Position numbers and translations under genes: made by a program. A stretch of 64,000 nt of DNA from Streptomyces poonensis. Lineage in GTDB: Bacteria > Actinomycetota > Actinomycetes > Streptomycetales > Streptomycetaceae. Location of the stretch: NCBI RefSeq assembly GCF_014650915.1, contig NZ_BMVW01000003.1:62001-126000 (forward strand), in the 5' to 3' direction. The notes under the pieces are model-generated. The model saw only the letters and a list, made by a program, of their open reading frames with translations, was not told the origin of the DNA and made no database searches. Below are positions 1 through 8,160 of this stretch, piece by piece. The first letter of the stretch is position 1; every line of letters starts with the position of its first letter.

Positions 1-983
1 ACGACTTCTGGATCTACGCCGGCTGCGACGACGGCCGGGTGTACGACCTGTCGTCCAAGCTGCCGTTCGCCGCCTACGACATCGCGGCCGACGTGGACAT
101 CTTCTGGCTCGACATCCATGAGGGGGTGCTGAACGTCGCGGACCGCGCCGGGCGGCTCACCGTCATCGACCACGAGGACGAGCACCAGTGGGCGCGCGGC
201 GGGCGCGGTGAGCACGCCTGGCTGGTGCGGGCCGACGACCGGGCCGTCTACCACGGGCACACGCACGGTGTGACGGCCCACTCCCCCGACGGCACCGCCG
301 AGTTGTGGCACACGCCCACGAAGGGCGCCGTGCTCTTCGGCTGGCAGGAGGACGACGCGGTGTACGCCGGCACGGCGCACCGTGTGGTGCAGCGGCTGTC
401 GAAGGCGACCGGCGCCGTCGAGGTGACGTACCCGTGCGACAGCCCGGTGTACTCGTGCGCCACCTCACCCGGCGGGCGGTTCGTGTTCGCGGGGGACTCC
501 GCCTCCTCGGTGTACTGCTTCGACCGGGACGGCACACGGCTGTGGAAGCTGGGCACGGGCGGCGGTTCCGCGCTGTCCATGCAGTACCGCGACGAACGGC
601 TCTATCTGGTCACCACCGACGGCTCGCTGGTGTGCGTGGACGCGAGCGAGGCGGCGGTGGCGGCCGCTCAGCAGGGGTCGGTGCCGGTGGCCCGCGACGT
701 CAAGCTCGCCGCCACCGCCGCGGTGCCGACGTACGCGCCGGTCACCGCGGCCTCCTCCGTGGCGGCCGTCGCAGCGGCGCCCGCGGGATCGGTGGTCGTG
801 GAGTGTGTCCAGGAGGGCGGCCGGACGCGGATCCGTGTGGTGTCGGAGGGGTACGACCCGTCGTGGAACGTCCAGTTCCCGCGGGCGATACGGGAACCGG
901 GCGCTCGGTACGTCGTCGACGCGCTGCACTCGGCGTCGGGCGGCTTCTACCGGGTGCGCGGTGACATCCGGAGACTGCTGTGA
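1..983 (+). CDS. Beta-propeller (WD40/PQQ-like) repeat protein, 5' partial
   Basis: The frame is open from base 3 (DFWIYAGCDDGRVYDL...), so the true start lies before the window and the GTG at 39 is internal. About 327 residues are visible. Recurrent blades of the kind VYCFDRDGTRLWKL and VYAGTAHRVVQR, with aromatic/Asp-Gly turns, indicate a beta-propeller of the PQQ/WD40 class. An Ala/Val-rich linker near residue 220 leads to a separate C-terminal module of about 65 residues (VVVECVQEGGRTRIRVVSEG...). No signal peptide can be judged because the N-terminus is missing. It converges on the DUF350 gene 22 bases downstream. The fold is clear from the repeats; substrate and role are unknown. Confidence 0.75.
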   Translation, partial: DFWIYAGCDDGRVYDLSSKLPFAAYDIAADVDIFWLDIHEGVLNVADRAGRLTVIDHEDEHQWARGGRGEHAWLVRADDRAVYHGHTHGVTAHSPDGTAELWHTPTKGAVLFGWQEDDAVYAGTAHRVVQRLSKATGAVEVTYPCDSPVYSCATSPGGRFVFAGDSASSVYCFDRDGTRLWKLGTGGGSALSMQYRDERLYLVTTDGSLVCVDASEAAVAAAQQGSVPVARDVKLAATAAVPTYAPVTAASSVAAVAAAPAGSVVVECVQEGGRTRIRVVSEGYDPSWNVQFPRAIREPGARYVVDALHSASGGFYRVRGDIRRLL

Positions 984-1005
984 CGGCCGCTTGCCGCGAG
1001 GTTCC

Positions 1006-1428
1006 TCAGGCGATGGACGCCGAAATGATGGCGGACACCGCGAGGTTGCAGGACGCCGTCACCCAGACCGCGGGGTGGGGCTCCGGCTCGACCAGCGTCG
1101 CGCCGAGACGCCCCGGCGTGACCAGGTCCACCACCAGGAACGCCACGGCCATCATCACCAGCCCCAGCAGCCCGAACAGCGCGGTCGACGCCAGCCCCTT
1201 GCCGAAGTCCTCGTACGTGGTCCAGATGGAGGTGAACACGATGCCGCCGATACCGAGCAGCGCCGAGCTGAGCACGGTGGCGGCGTTGCGGTTGCGCTCC
1301 TGCCATATCTGCCGGCCGAGCTTTCCGGGCGTCAGCACGTCGACCAGGAAGATGCCGAGGACCAGCAGGACCAGGCCCAGGGCGCCGTAGGCGCCGGCCC
1401 GGCCGAGTCCGTTGACGATGTCGCTCAT
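1006..1428 (-). CDS. DUF350 family membrane protein
   Basis: This 140-residue protein has four hydrophobic segments arranged as two similar halves. Each half ends in a related motif (FLVDVLTPGKLG and FLVVDLVTPGRLG), which is the hallmark of the DUF350 (YjfL-like) family. It is an inner-membrane protein of unknown biochemical function; the internal duplication is visible directly. In actinobacteria such genes usually sit with other small membrane proteins and spermidine-synthase-like genes, but none is seen on this side. The 111 bases upstream, to the dehydrogenase stop, are less GC-rich and probably hold its promoter. Confidence 0.85.
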   Translation of the reverse strand: MSDIVNGLGRAGAYGALGLVLLVLGIFLVDVLTPGKLGRQIWQERNRNAATVLSSALLGIGGIVFTSIWTTYEDFGKGLASTALFGLLGLVMMAVAFLVVDLVTPGRLGATLVEPEPHPAVWVTASCNLAVSAIISASIA

Positions 1429-1539
1429 GAGGTTCCCGGCTCCGTAAGTGTGAGAGGTCTTGAGTGATCGCGGTCAAGGAGATGCAAAATGTAGCGCACC
1501 TTCAGAAACTCAAGAGCTCGGGGCCCTGCATCAGTCAGG

Positions 1540-2553
1540 TCACGGACGCAGGACGAGACGGATGGGGTTGCCCTCCTTCTTCTCCAGGCGCGCCACCGCC
1601 TCGGCGGCCTCCGAGAGCGGCAGCACGCCGCTGACCGAACCGGAGAAGTCCAGCCGGCCGCCCTGGATCAGGCGGAGGAGCTGCGGCAGGGCCACCGGCA
1701 TGTCGGAGCCGTAGTGGCCGAGGATCTGCTGCTGGAGGTAGCTGAAGCGGGTTCCGTCCGTGACGCTGAGCGGCTTGTCGGTCAGGCCCACCAGGACCAG
1801 CCGTCCCTTCGGGGCGAGGACCGACAGGGCCTGCTCGCGCACGGTCGGCACGCCCGCGAAGTCGAACGCGGCGGCGAGCCCGGCGCCGCCGGTCACCGCG
1901 GCGACGGCCTCGCGCAGCCCCGGGTCGGCGGAGTCCAGCGCCAGGTCGGCCCCGGCGGCCAGGGCCCGCTCGCGGGCGACGGGGCTGGGGTCGACCGCGA
2001 CGATCGGACAGGCGCCCACGGCGCGCAGCAACTGCACCGCGTGCACGCCCAGTCCGCCCACGCCCCACACGCCGACGGCCTCGGCGGGCCGGACGGCGCC
2101 CGTCGCGGTGATCGCGCCCCAGGGGGTCGACACCGCGTCGGGGATGATCGCGCCCTCCTCGAAGGAGACGGAGTCCGGCAGCGGGGTCAGGGCGTCCGCC
2201 GCCGACAGGGCGTACTCGGCCCAGCCGCCGTCGTAGTCGACGCCACGGGTGTAGGTGACCCCGTCGCGCACCTCGCCGGCGTACAGCACGACGCGCTGCC
2301 CGGCGGTCCAGGCGGTGACGCCCGCGCCGACCTCGGCGATCGTGCCGGACACCTCGTGGCCGAGGGTGACGGTGTCGCCCTGCAGGAACAGCGGTGTGAG
2401 CGTGCCGTCGATCAGGTGCACGTCGGACAGGCACACCCCGGCCGCCTCGACCTTCACCAGGACCTCGCCCTCACCCGGCCGGGGGCGGGGCACCTCGTCG
2501 AGGCGGAGGGTGCGGGTAGGGATGTGCAGGCGGGCGGCGAGCATCCGCTCCAT
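1540..2553 (-). CDS. Zinc-type alcohol dehydrogenase (MDR family)
   Basis: A medium-chain NAD(P)-dependent alcohol dehydrogenase of 337 residues. The ATG at 2553 is chosen because GAGGAG lies 7-12 bases upstream; the open frame extends 17 residues further without a ribosome site. Visible are the catalytic-zinc residues (GVCLSD near residue 37 and GHE about 25 residues later) and a Rossmann motif GVWGVGGLGVHAVQLL in the middle. The four-cysteine structural-zinc lobe of classical ADHs is absent: the corresponding stretch (VLYAGEVRDGVTYTRG) has no Cys. The substrate is not predictable. It is divergent from the TetR gene at 2669, which probably represses it through the inverted repeats between them. 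Confidence 0.88.
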   Translation of the reverse strand: MERMLAARLHIPTRTLRLDEVPRPRPGEGEVLVKVEAAGVCLSDVHLIDGTLTPLFLQGDTVTLGHEVSGTIAEVGAGVTAWTAGQRVVLYAGEVRDGVTYTRGVDYDGGWAEYALSAADALTPLPDSVSFEEGAIIPDAVSTPWGAITATGAVRPAEAVGVWGVGGLGVHAVQLLRAVGACPIVAVDPSPVARERALAAGADLALDSADPGLREAVAAVTGGAGLAAAFDFAGVPTVREQALSVLAPKGRLVLVGLTDKPLSVTDGTRFSYLQQQILGHYGSDMPVALPQLLRLIQGGRLDFSGSVSGVLPLSEAAEAVARLEKKEGNPIRLVLRP

Positions 2554-2605
2554 GGTGTGTCTCCTCGTACGGCGGCGGGTTCTGCGATCCCTGCGATCCC
2601 CCACT

Positions 2606-2657
2606 AACGCAGGTCTTCTTGCGTTAAACGTACACCCAACGCAAGTCCACCTGCTTT
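2606..2657. promoter_or_regulatory. Paired TetR-type operator candidates
   Basis: Two 20-bp sites lie between the divergent dehydrogenase and TetR genes. Site 1 (2606-2625) is AACGCA-N8-TGCGTT; site 2 (2638-2657) is AACGCA-N8-TGCTTT. The minus-strand reading of site 1 matches the plus-strand reading of site 2 at 16 of 20 positions (shared core AACGCAAG...ACCTGC). Their starts are 32 bp apart, about three helical turns. The position suggests autoregulation plus control of the dehydrogenase. Binding is inferred. Confidence 0.6.
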
Positions 2658-2668
2658 AGGCTGGGTCG

Positions 2669-3301
2669 GTGACTTCCTCGCAGCCCGCCGCGCCGCCCCT
2701 CCGCCGCCGGGGAGAGCGCATGCGGCAAGCCGTGCTCGCCGCCACCGTGGAGATCCTGTCCGCCGAGGGCCTGGCCGGGACGACCGTCGCCGCCGTGGCG
2801 CGCTCGGCCGGGGTGCACGAGACGTCGGTCTACCGCCGGTGGAAGACGCGCGAGAACCTGATCCTCGACGCCCTGACGGCCGAGGTGGACACGGCGCTGC
2901 CGATACCGGACACCGGGCGGGTGGACGAGGACCTGGTGCGCTACTTCCGCTCGCTGGCCAGGTTGCTCGGCACGGCGCAGGGTCGGGCCCTGCTGCGGCT
3001 GAGCGTCGAGTACGAGGACAACGCCCGGACCTCTGGGAACGCCGAGTCCGACGACGGCATGCTCGACGACCGCCGCGGCCTCTACTGGAGCGAGCGTCTG
3101 CGGCGTGCCGCCGTCATGGTGCGGCGCGGTGTCGGCCGCGGCGAACTGGCCGCGGACACGGATCCCGGTCTGCTGATCGAGGCCGTCAGCGGCCCGCTCT
3201 TCGTCCGTGCCCTGCTGAGCGGGGCACCACTGGACGAGCCCCTCGTGCGCGGGCTGGTCGCCCTCGCACTGGACGGCGCGCGTTCTGCGCCGCGGAGGTG
3301 A
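2669..3301 (+). CDS. TetR/AcrR family transcriptional regulator
   Basis: A 210-residue repressor with an N-terminal TetR helix-turn-helix (residues about 18-62: AVLAATVEILSAEGLAGTTV, then VARSAGVHETSVYRRWKTRE) and a helical ligand-binding C-terminal domain. The start is GTG at 2669, preceded by only a weak AGG, and it lies 12 bases after an operator-like repeat, which fits autorepression. It is divergent from the zinc-type dehydrogenase at 1540-2553, its most likely target. The ligand is unknown. Confidence 0.9.
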   Translation: MTSSQPAAPPLRRRGERMRQAVLAATVEILSAEGLAGTTVAAVARSAGVHETSVYRRWKTRENLILDALTAEVDTALPIPDTGRVDEDLVRYFRSLARLLGTAQGRALLRLSVEYEDNARTSGNAESDDGMLDDRRGLYWSERLRRAAVMVRRGVGRGELAADTDPGLLIEAVSGPLFVRALLSGAPLDEPLVRGLVALALDGARSAPRR

Positions 3302-3413
3302 CGGCGCGGCCGCGACGTTTTCCCCCGTTCTGCACGGTTACCCATGGAATGTCATGCCCGGCATGCCCGGCGGACGCCTGTGACAGCAGGACGGCAACAG
3401 GAACGGAGTACCC

Positions 3414-5258
3414 ATGGCCAGCACGAAGGTGTCCGACTACATCCTCCAGCGGCTGCGGGACTGGGAGGTGGACCACGTCTTCGCATACGCCGGCGACGGC
3501 ATCAACGGTCTGCTGGCGGCCTGGGGGCGGGCCGGGAACAAACCCAAGTTCGTCCAGGCGCGGCACGAGGAGATGGCGGCCTTCCAGGCGGTGGGGTACG
3601 CCAAGTTCTCCGGCAAGGTGGGCGTGTGCGCGGCCACGTCCGGGCCGGGCGCGATCCACCTGCTGAACGGGCTGTACGACGCCAAGCTGGACCACGTCCC
3701 CGTCGTCGCGCTGGTCGGGCAGACCAACCGCAGCGCCATGGGCGGCTCGTACCAGCAGGAAGTGGATCTGCAGAACCTGTACAAGGACGTCGCCTCGGAG
3801 TTCTGCGAGACGGCGATGGTGCCCGAGCAGCTGCCGAACCTCATCGACCGGGCGGTCCGCACCGCGTACGCGAAGCGCACCGTCACCGCCGTCATCCTGC
3901 CCGCCGACGTGCAGGAGCTGGACTACAGCCCGCCGGGGCACGCCTTCAAGATGGTGCCCTCCAGCCTGGGCCTCGGGCACTACGCGCCGGTCCCGGCCGA
4001 CCAGGACCTGGAGCGCGCCGCCGAGGTGCTGAACGCCGGCGAGAAGGTCGCCGTGCTCATCGGTCAGGGTGCGCGCGGGGCACGGGCCGAGGTGGAGCAG
4101 CTGGCGGACCTGCTCGGTGCCGGCGTGGCCAAGGCGCTGCTGGGCAAGGACGTGCTGCCGGACGACCTGCCCTACGTCACGGGCTCCATCGGGCTGCTCG
4201 GCACCCGCCCCTCCTACGAGCTGATGCAGGAGTGCGACACGCTGCTGACGATCGGGTCGAGCTTCCCGTACACGCAGTTCCTGCCGGAGCTGGACCAGGC
4301 GCGGGGCGTGCAGATCGACCTCGACCCACACATGATCGGCCTGCGGTACCCGTTCGAGGTGAACCTCGTCGGTGACGCCCGCGAGACGCTGCTGCGGCTG
4401 CTGCCGCGCCTGCGCCGCAAGAAGAACCGCAAGTGGCGCGAGGGCATCGAGAAGAACGTCTCCCGCTGGTGGGAGGTCATGCAGCGGCGGGCCGCCGTGG
4501 ACGCCGATCCGATCAACCCCGAGTACGTGGTGCACGCCCTCGACGGCAAGCTGCCCGACGACGCCATCGTCACCGCCGACTCCGGCTCCGCCGCCAACTG
4601 GTACGCGCGCCATCTGCGTTTCCGCGGCCGGATGCGCGGCTCGCTGTCCGGGACGCTCGCGACCATGGGACCCGGCGTCCCGTACGCCATCGGCGCGAAG
4701 TTCGCGCACCCGGACCGGCCGGCCATCGCCCTGGTCGGCGACGGTGCCATGCAGATGAACGGGATGATGGAGATGGTGACCGCCGCGAAGTACCACCATG
4801 AGTGGTCCGATCCGCGGCTGGTCGTGGGCGTGCTCAACAACCGCGACCTCAACCAGGTCACCTGGGAGATGCGGGCGATGTCCGGGGCTCCGCAGTTCGA
4901 GGAGTCGCAGCACATCCCGGACCTGCCGTACGCGGAGATCGCCCGGTGCATCGGCCTGGACGGCGTACGGGTGGAGAAGCCCGAGCACGTCGAGGCCGCG
5001 TGGGACCAGGCGCTCGCCGCCGACCGGCCCTTCGTCATCGACTTCCGCACCGACCCGGCCGTCCCGCCGATCCCGCCGCACGCCGAGCTGGACCAGATCG
5101 AGGCCGCGGCCTCCGCGATCCTGCACGGCGACAGCGACCGCGGGTCCGTGGTGAAGCAGGGGTTCAAGGCGAAGGTGCAGGAGTTCCTGCCCGGTGGTAA
5201 GCACCGGTCCGACCGTCCCGGTGCCGCCGCGCACGACAGCACCGAAGAGAACAAGTGA
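3414..5258 (+). CDS. Thiamine-diphosphate-dependent enzyme, pyruvate oxidase-like
   Basis: A 614-residue enzyme of the pyruvate oxidase / acetolactate synthase superfamily. The N-terminal PYR domain carries the cofactor-activating glutamate in QARHEEMAAFQ (about residue 52). A central domain follows, then the PP domain with the ThDP/Mg motif GDG near residue 441 and NN about 30 residues later (VGVLNNRDLNQV). Family members decarboxylate 2-oxo acids; whether this one is a PoxB-type oxidase cannot be told from sequence. The stop overlaps the GTG of the next gene (GTGA), so it is translationally coupled to an enolase-superfamily enzyme and a GH15 protein. No membrane-binding C-terminal helix like that of E. 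coli PoxB is obvious. Confidence 0.88.
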   Translation: MASTKVSDYILQRLRDWEVDHVFAYAGDGINGLLAAWGRAGNKPKFVQARHEEMAAFQAVGYAKFSGKVGVCAATSGPGAIHLLNGLYDAKLDHVPVVALVGQTNRSAMGGSYQQEVDLQNLYKDVASEFCETAMVPEQLPNLIDRAVRTAYAKRTVTAVILPADVQELDYSPPGHAFKMVPSSLGLGHYAPVPADQDLERAAEVLNAGEKVAVLIGQGARGARAEVEQLADLLGAGVAKALLGKDVLPDDLPYVTGSIGLLGTRPSYELMQECDTLLTIGSSFPYTQFLPELDQARGVQIDLDPHMIGLRYPFEVNLVGDARETLLRLLPRLRRKKNRKWREGIEKNVSRWWEVMQRRAAVDADPINPEYVVHALDGKLPDDAIVTADSGSAANWYARHLRFRGRMRGSLSGTLATMGPGVPYAIGAKFAHPDRPAIALVGDGAMQMNGMMEMVTAAKYHHEWSDPRLVVGVLNNRDLNQVTWEMRAMSGAPQFEESQHIPDLPYAEIARCIGLDGVRVEKPEHVEAAWDQALAADRPFVIDFRTDPAVPPIPPHAELDQIEAAASAILHGDSDRGSVVKQGFKAKVQEFLPGGKHRSDRPGAAAHDSTEENK

Positions 5259-6385
5259 CCGAGGCCGGGGGGCGCCGAGGCGGCCACGGCCCCTCCGTGC
5301 GGCGCCTGTCCGTGTCCGTGTACCGCGTCCCCACGGATCTGCCCGGCGGTGACGCCACGCTGACCTGGGACTCCACCACCCTCGTCCTCGTGGAGGCCGG
5401 CGCGGCGGACGAGACGGGCATCGGCTTCACTTACGGATCGGCCGCCACCGCCCATGTCGTCGCGGACGAACTGGCCGATCTGGTCGTCGGGCACGACGCC
5501 TTCGCCGTCCCCGCGGCCAACGACCGCATGAGCCGGGCCGTGCGGAACACCGGCAGGCCCGGTATCGCGGCCGGTGCCGTCTCCGCCGTCGACATCGCGC
5601 TGTGGGACCTCAAGGCCCGCCTGCTCGGACTGCCCCTGGTGCGGCTGCTGGGCCCGGCCCGCGACGAGGTCGCGGTGTACGGCAGCGGCGGGTTCACCAC
5701 CTACGACGACGACCGGCTCGAACAGCAGCTGCGCGGGTGGACCGGCCAGGGCATCGACCGGGTGAAGATCAAGATCGGTGAGTCCTGGGGGCGCCGCGAG
5801 GCACGCGACCTGGCCCGTGCCCGGCTGGCCCGCCGGGTCGTGGGCGACGCGGCGGAACTGTACGTCGACGCGAACGGCGGCTACACCCGCAAGCAGGCCG
5901 TACGCGTGGCCGCCGCCCTGGCGGACCTCGGCGTCACCTGGCTGGAGGAGCCGGTCTCCTCCGACGACCTCGACGGGCTGCGCGAGGTGCGCGAGGCCGT
6001 CACCGCGGACGTGGCGGCCGGTGAGTACGGCTACCAGTTGCCGTACTTCGCCCGGATGGCTGCCTCGGGCGCCGTCGACTGCCTCCAGGCGGACGTCACC
6101 CGCTGCGGCGGCGTCACGGTGTGGCTGCGCGCCGCCGCCGTCGCCGAGGGCCTCGGCCTGCACATCTCGGGCCACTGTGCCCCGCACCTGCACGCCCACG
6201 CCGCCGCGGCCGTGCCCAACACCCGCCACCTGGAGTGGTTCCACGACCACGTCCGGATCGAGAACATGCTGTTCCACGGCACGCTCGACCCCGGGGGCGG
6301 CACCGTCGCACCCGGCGCGTCCGGGCAGCCCGGTCACGGCCTCACGCTCGACCGGGAGGCCGCGGAGCGCTACCGCGTGCCATGA
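5255..6385 (+). CDS. Enolase-superfamily enzyme (mandelate racemase / muconate lactonizing type)
   Basis: A 376-residue member of the MR/MLE subgroup, which abstracts the proton alpha to a carboxylate. The catalytic barrel shows the KxK motif (VKIKIG, about residue 170), metal ligands in DANGG, EEP and GEYG, a downstream DVTRCGG acidic position, and the closing His segment (HISGHCAPHLHAH). The GTG start lies inside the stop of the ThDP gene and the stop overlaps the next ATG, so all three are probably one transcript. KxK plus a C-terminal His resembles acid-sugar dehydratases and mandelate racemase-like enzymes; the exact substrate is open. Confidence 0.87.
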   Translation: MTEAGGRRGGHGPSVRRLSVSVYRVPTDLPGGDATLTWDSTTLVLVEAGAADETGIGFTYGSAATAHVVADELADLVVGHDAFAVPAANDRMSRAVRNTGRPGIAAGAVSAVDIALWDLKARLLGLPLVRLLGPARDEVAVYGSGGFTTYDDDRLEQQLRGWTGQGIDRVKIKIGESWGRREARDLARARLARRVVGDAAELYVDANGGYTRKQAVRVAAALADLGVTWLEEPVSSDDLDGLREVREAVTADVAAGEYGYQLPYFARMAASGAVDCLQADVTRCGGVTVWLRAAAVAEGLGLHISGHCAPHLHAHAAAAVPNTRHLEWFHDHVRIENMLFHGTLDPGGGTVAPGASGQPGHGLTLDREAAERYRVP

Positions 6386-8160
6386 ACGGCCCCACCGGGC
6401 CCCGGCCCACGGGCGCGTCGCCCGCCGACAGTCCCTGGGTGCTGCGCGACTACGCCCTGATCGCCGACGGGGAACGCGGCGCGCTCATCGGCCCCCGCGG
6501 AGAGATCGCCTGGCTGTGCGCGCCGGTCTGGCACAGCGGTGCCGTCTTCTCCGGGCTCCTCGGCGGCCCCGGCCGGTACCGGATCTCCCCGGCCGACCCG
6601 TGGAACGTGTGGGGCGGCTACTACGAGGACGGCACCCTCATCCGCGTCAGCCGGTGGGTCACGGCCGACGGGATCGTCTCCTGCCGGCAGGCCCTGGCCG
6701 TCCCCGCCGATCCGGGGCGCGTCGTACTGCTCCGGCAGGTCCGTGCCGTACGCGGCGCCGCCCACACGGACGTCGCACTCGATGTGCGCGGCGGCTTCGG
6801 CCGGCACCCCATGTCGGACCTCCACCGCGACGGTGACCTGTGGCGGGCGCGGTCCGGCCCGCTGCGGGTGAGGTTCACCGGCGCCGGTGACGCGCGCCCC
6901 GGCCGGGACGGCGCCCTGCGCACACACCTCCACCTGCCCGAGGGCGGCACCCACGACCTCGTCCTGGAGATCGCCGAGGCACCGCGGGACACACCGCTCG
7001 ACGCGCGGGCCCTCTGGGACGCCACCGAACGCTGGTGGCGGGCCGCCGTCCCCGGCTGCGCCGACACCGCCGCGCCCCGGGACACCCGGATGGCGTACGC
7101 CGTGCTGAACGGTCTGACCAGCGCCGGCGGCGGCATGGTCGCCGCCGCCACCACCTCCCTGCCCGAACGGGCCGACACCGGCCGCGACTACGACTACCGC
7201 TACGCCTGGGTCCGCGACCAGTGCTACGCGGGCATCGCGGTCGCCGCGCACGGCCCCCACCCGCTGCTGGAGAGCGCGGTGCGCTTCGTCTCCGAACGCG
7301 TCCTGGAGGACGGCACCGGCCTGCGCCCCGCCTACACCGTGAGCGGCGCACCGCTGCCCCCGGAGCGTGCGCTGCCGCTCGTCGGCTACCCCGGTGGCGG
7401 GGACCGTACGGGCAATCGCGCGGGCCACCAGTTCCAGCTCGACGTGTTCGGGGAGGCGCTCCGGCTGTTCGCGGCCGCCGCCCGGCACGACGGGCTGGAC
7501 GCCCGGGCCGCGAAGGCCGCCCGCCTCGCCGCCGAGGCCGTCGCGGAGCGCTGGACGGAACCGGACGCGGGACTGTGGGAGCTGGACAGCCGCTGGTGGA
7601 CGCACTCCCGGCTGTGCTGCGTCGTGGGGCTGCGCGACGCGGCACGGACCGTACGCTCCTCCGCGTCCGCCGGCTGGGACCGGCTGGCGGACCGCATCCT
7701 GGACACCACCCGGGCGCGCTGCCTGCGTCCCGGCGGGTACTGGCGGCGCGCCGCCGACGACCCGAACTGCGAGGCGGCCCTGCTGCTGCCCCTGGCCCGC
7801 GGCGCCGTGCCGCGCGCCGACCCCAGCCTCGCCCGCACGCGCGCGGAAGTGGTGCGCGGGCTGACGGACGACGGTTACGTCTACCGGTTCCGGCACGGGA
7901 AGGAGCCGCTGGGCGACGCGGAAGGGGCGTTCCTGCTGTGCGGTTTCATGATGGCGCTGGCCGCCCACGCGGAGGGCCTGGACACCGAGGCCGTGCGGTG
8001 GTTCGAACGGACCCGCTCGGCCTGCGGGCCCGCGGGGCTGTTCGCCGAGGAGTACGACGTCGCACAGCGCCAGCTGCGCGGCAACCTCCCGCAGGCGTTC
8101 GTCCACGCCCTGCTGCTGGAGTGCTCGGCGCGGTTCGGCGGATCACCGGCCGCGCGATGA
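6382..8160 (+). CDS. GH15-family glycoside hydrolase (glucoamylase/trehalase-like)
   Basis: A 592-residue protein whose ATG at 6382 overlaps the previous stop (ATGA); the frame is open further upstream but only as an antisense-like shadow. The N-terminal beta domain (ALIADGERGALIGPRGEIAW) leads to an alpha/alpha barrel with the GH15 signature YDYRYAWVRDQCYAGIAV near residue 270 and the late motif PNCEAALLLPLARG. No signal peptide is present, so it should be cytoplasmic. Cytoplasmic actinobacterial GH15 proteins act on trehalose or short alpha-glucans; the substrate here is inferred only at family level. Its 3' end overlaps the convergent FAD/Fe-S gene by 18 bases. Confidence 0.88.
   Translation: MNGPTGPRPTGASPADSPWVLRDYALIADGERGALIGPRGEIAWLCAPVWHSGAVFSGLLGGPGRYRISPADPWNVWGGYYEDGTLIRVSRWVTADGIVSCRQALAVPADPGRVVLLRQVRAVRGAAHTDVALDVRGGFGRHPMSDLHRDGDLWRARSGPLRVRFTGAGDARPGRDGALRTHLHLPEGGTHDLVLEIAEAPRDTPLDARALWDATERWWRAAVPGCADTAAPRDTRMAYAVLNGLTSAGGGMVAAATTSLPERADTGRDYDYRYAWVRDQCYAGIAVAAHGPHPLLESAVRFVSERVLEDGTGLRPAYTVSGAPLPPERALPLVGYPGGGDRTGNRAGHQFQLDVFGEALRLFAAAARHDGLDARAAKAARLAAEAVAERWTEPDAGLWELDSRWWTHSRLCCVVGLRDAARTVRSSASAGWDRLADRILDTTRARCLRPGGYWRRAADDPNCEAALLLPLARGAVPRADPSLARTRAEVVRGLTDDGYVYRFRHGKEPLGDAEGAFLLCGFMMALAAHAEGLDTEAVRWFERTRSACGPAGLFAEEYDVAQRQLRGNLPQAFVHALLLECSARFGGSPAAR

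Noticed and set aside
3186..5234. Long minus-strand frame opposite the ThDP gene
   Set aside because: It mirrors the ThDP enzyme coding frame, has His/Arg/Val-rich composition and no domain; the plus strand has clear motifs.
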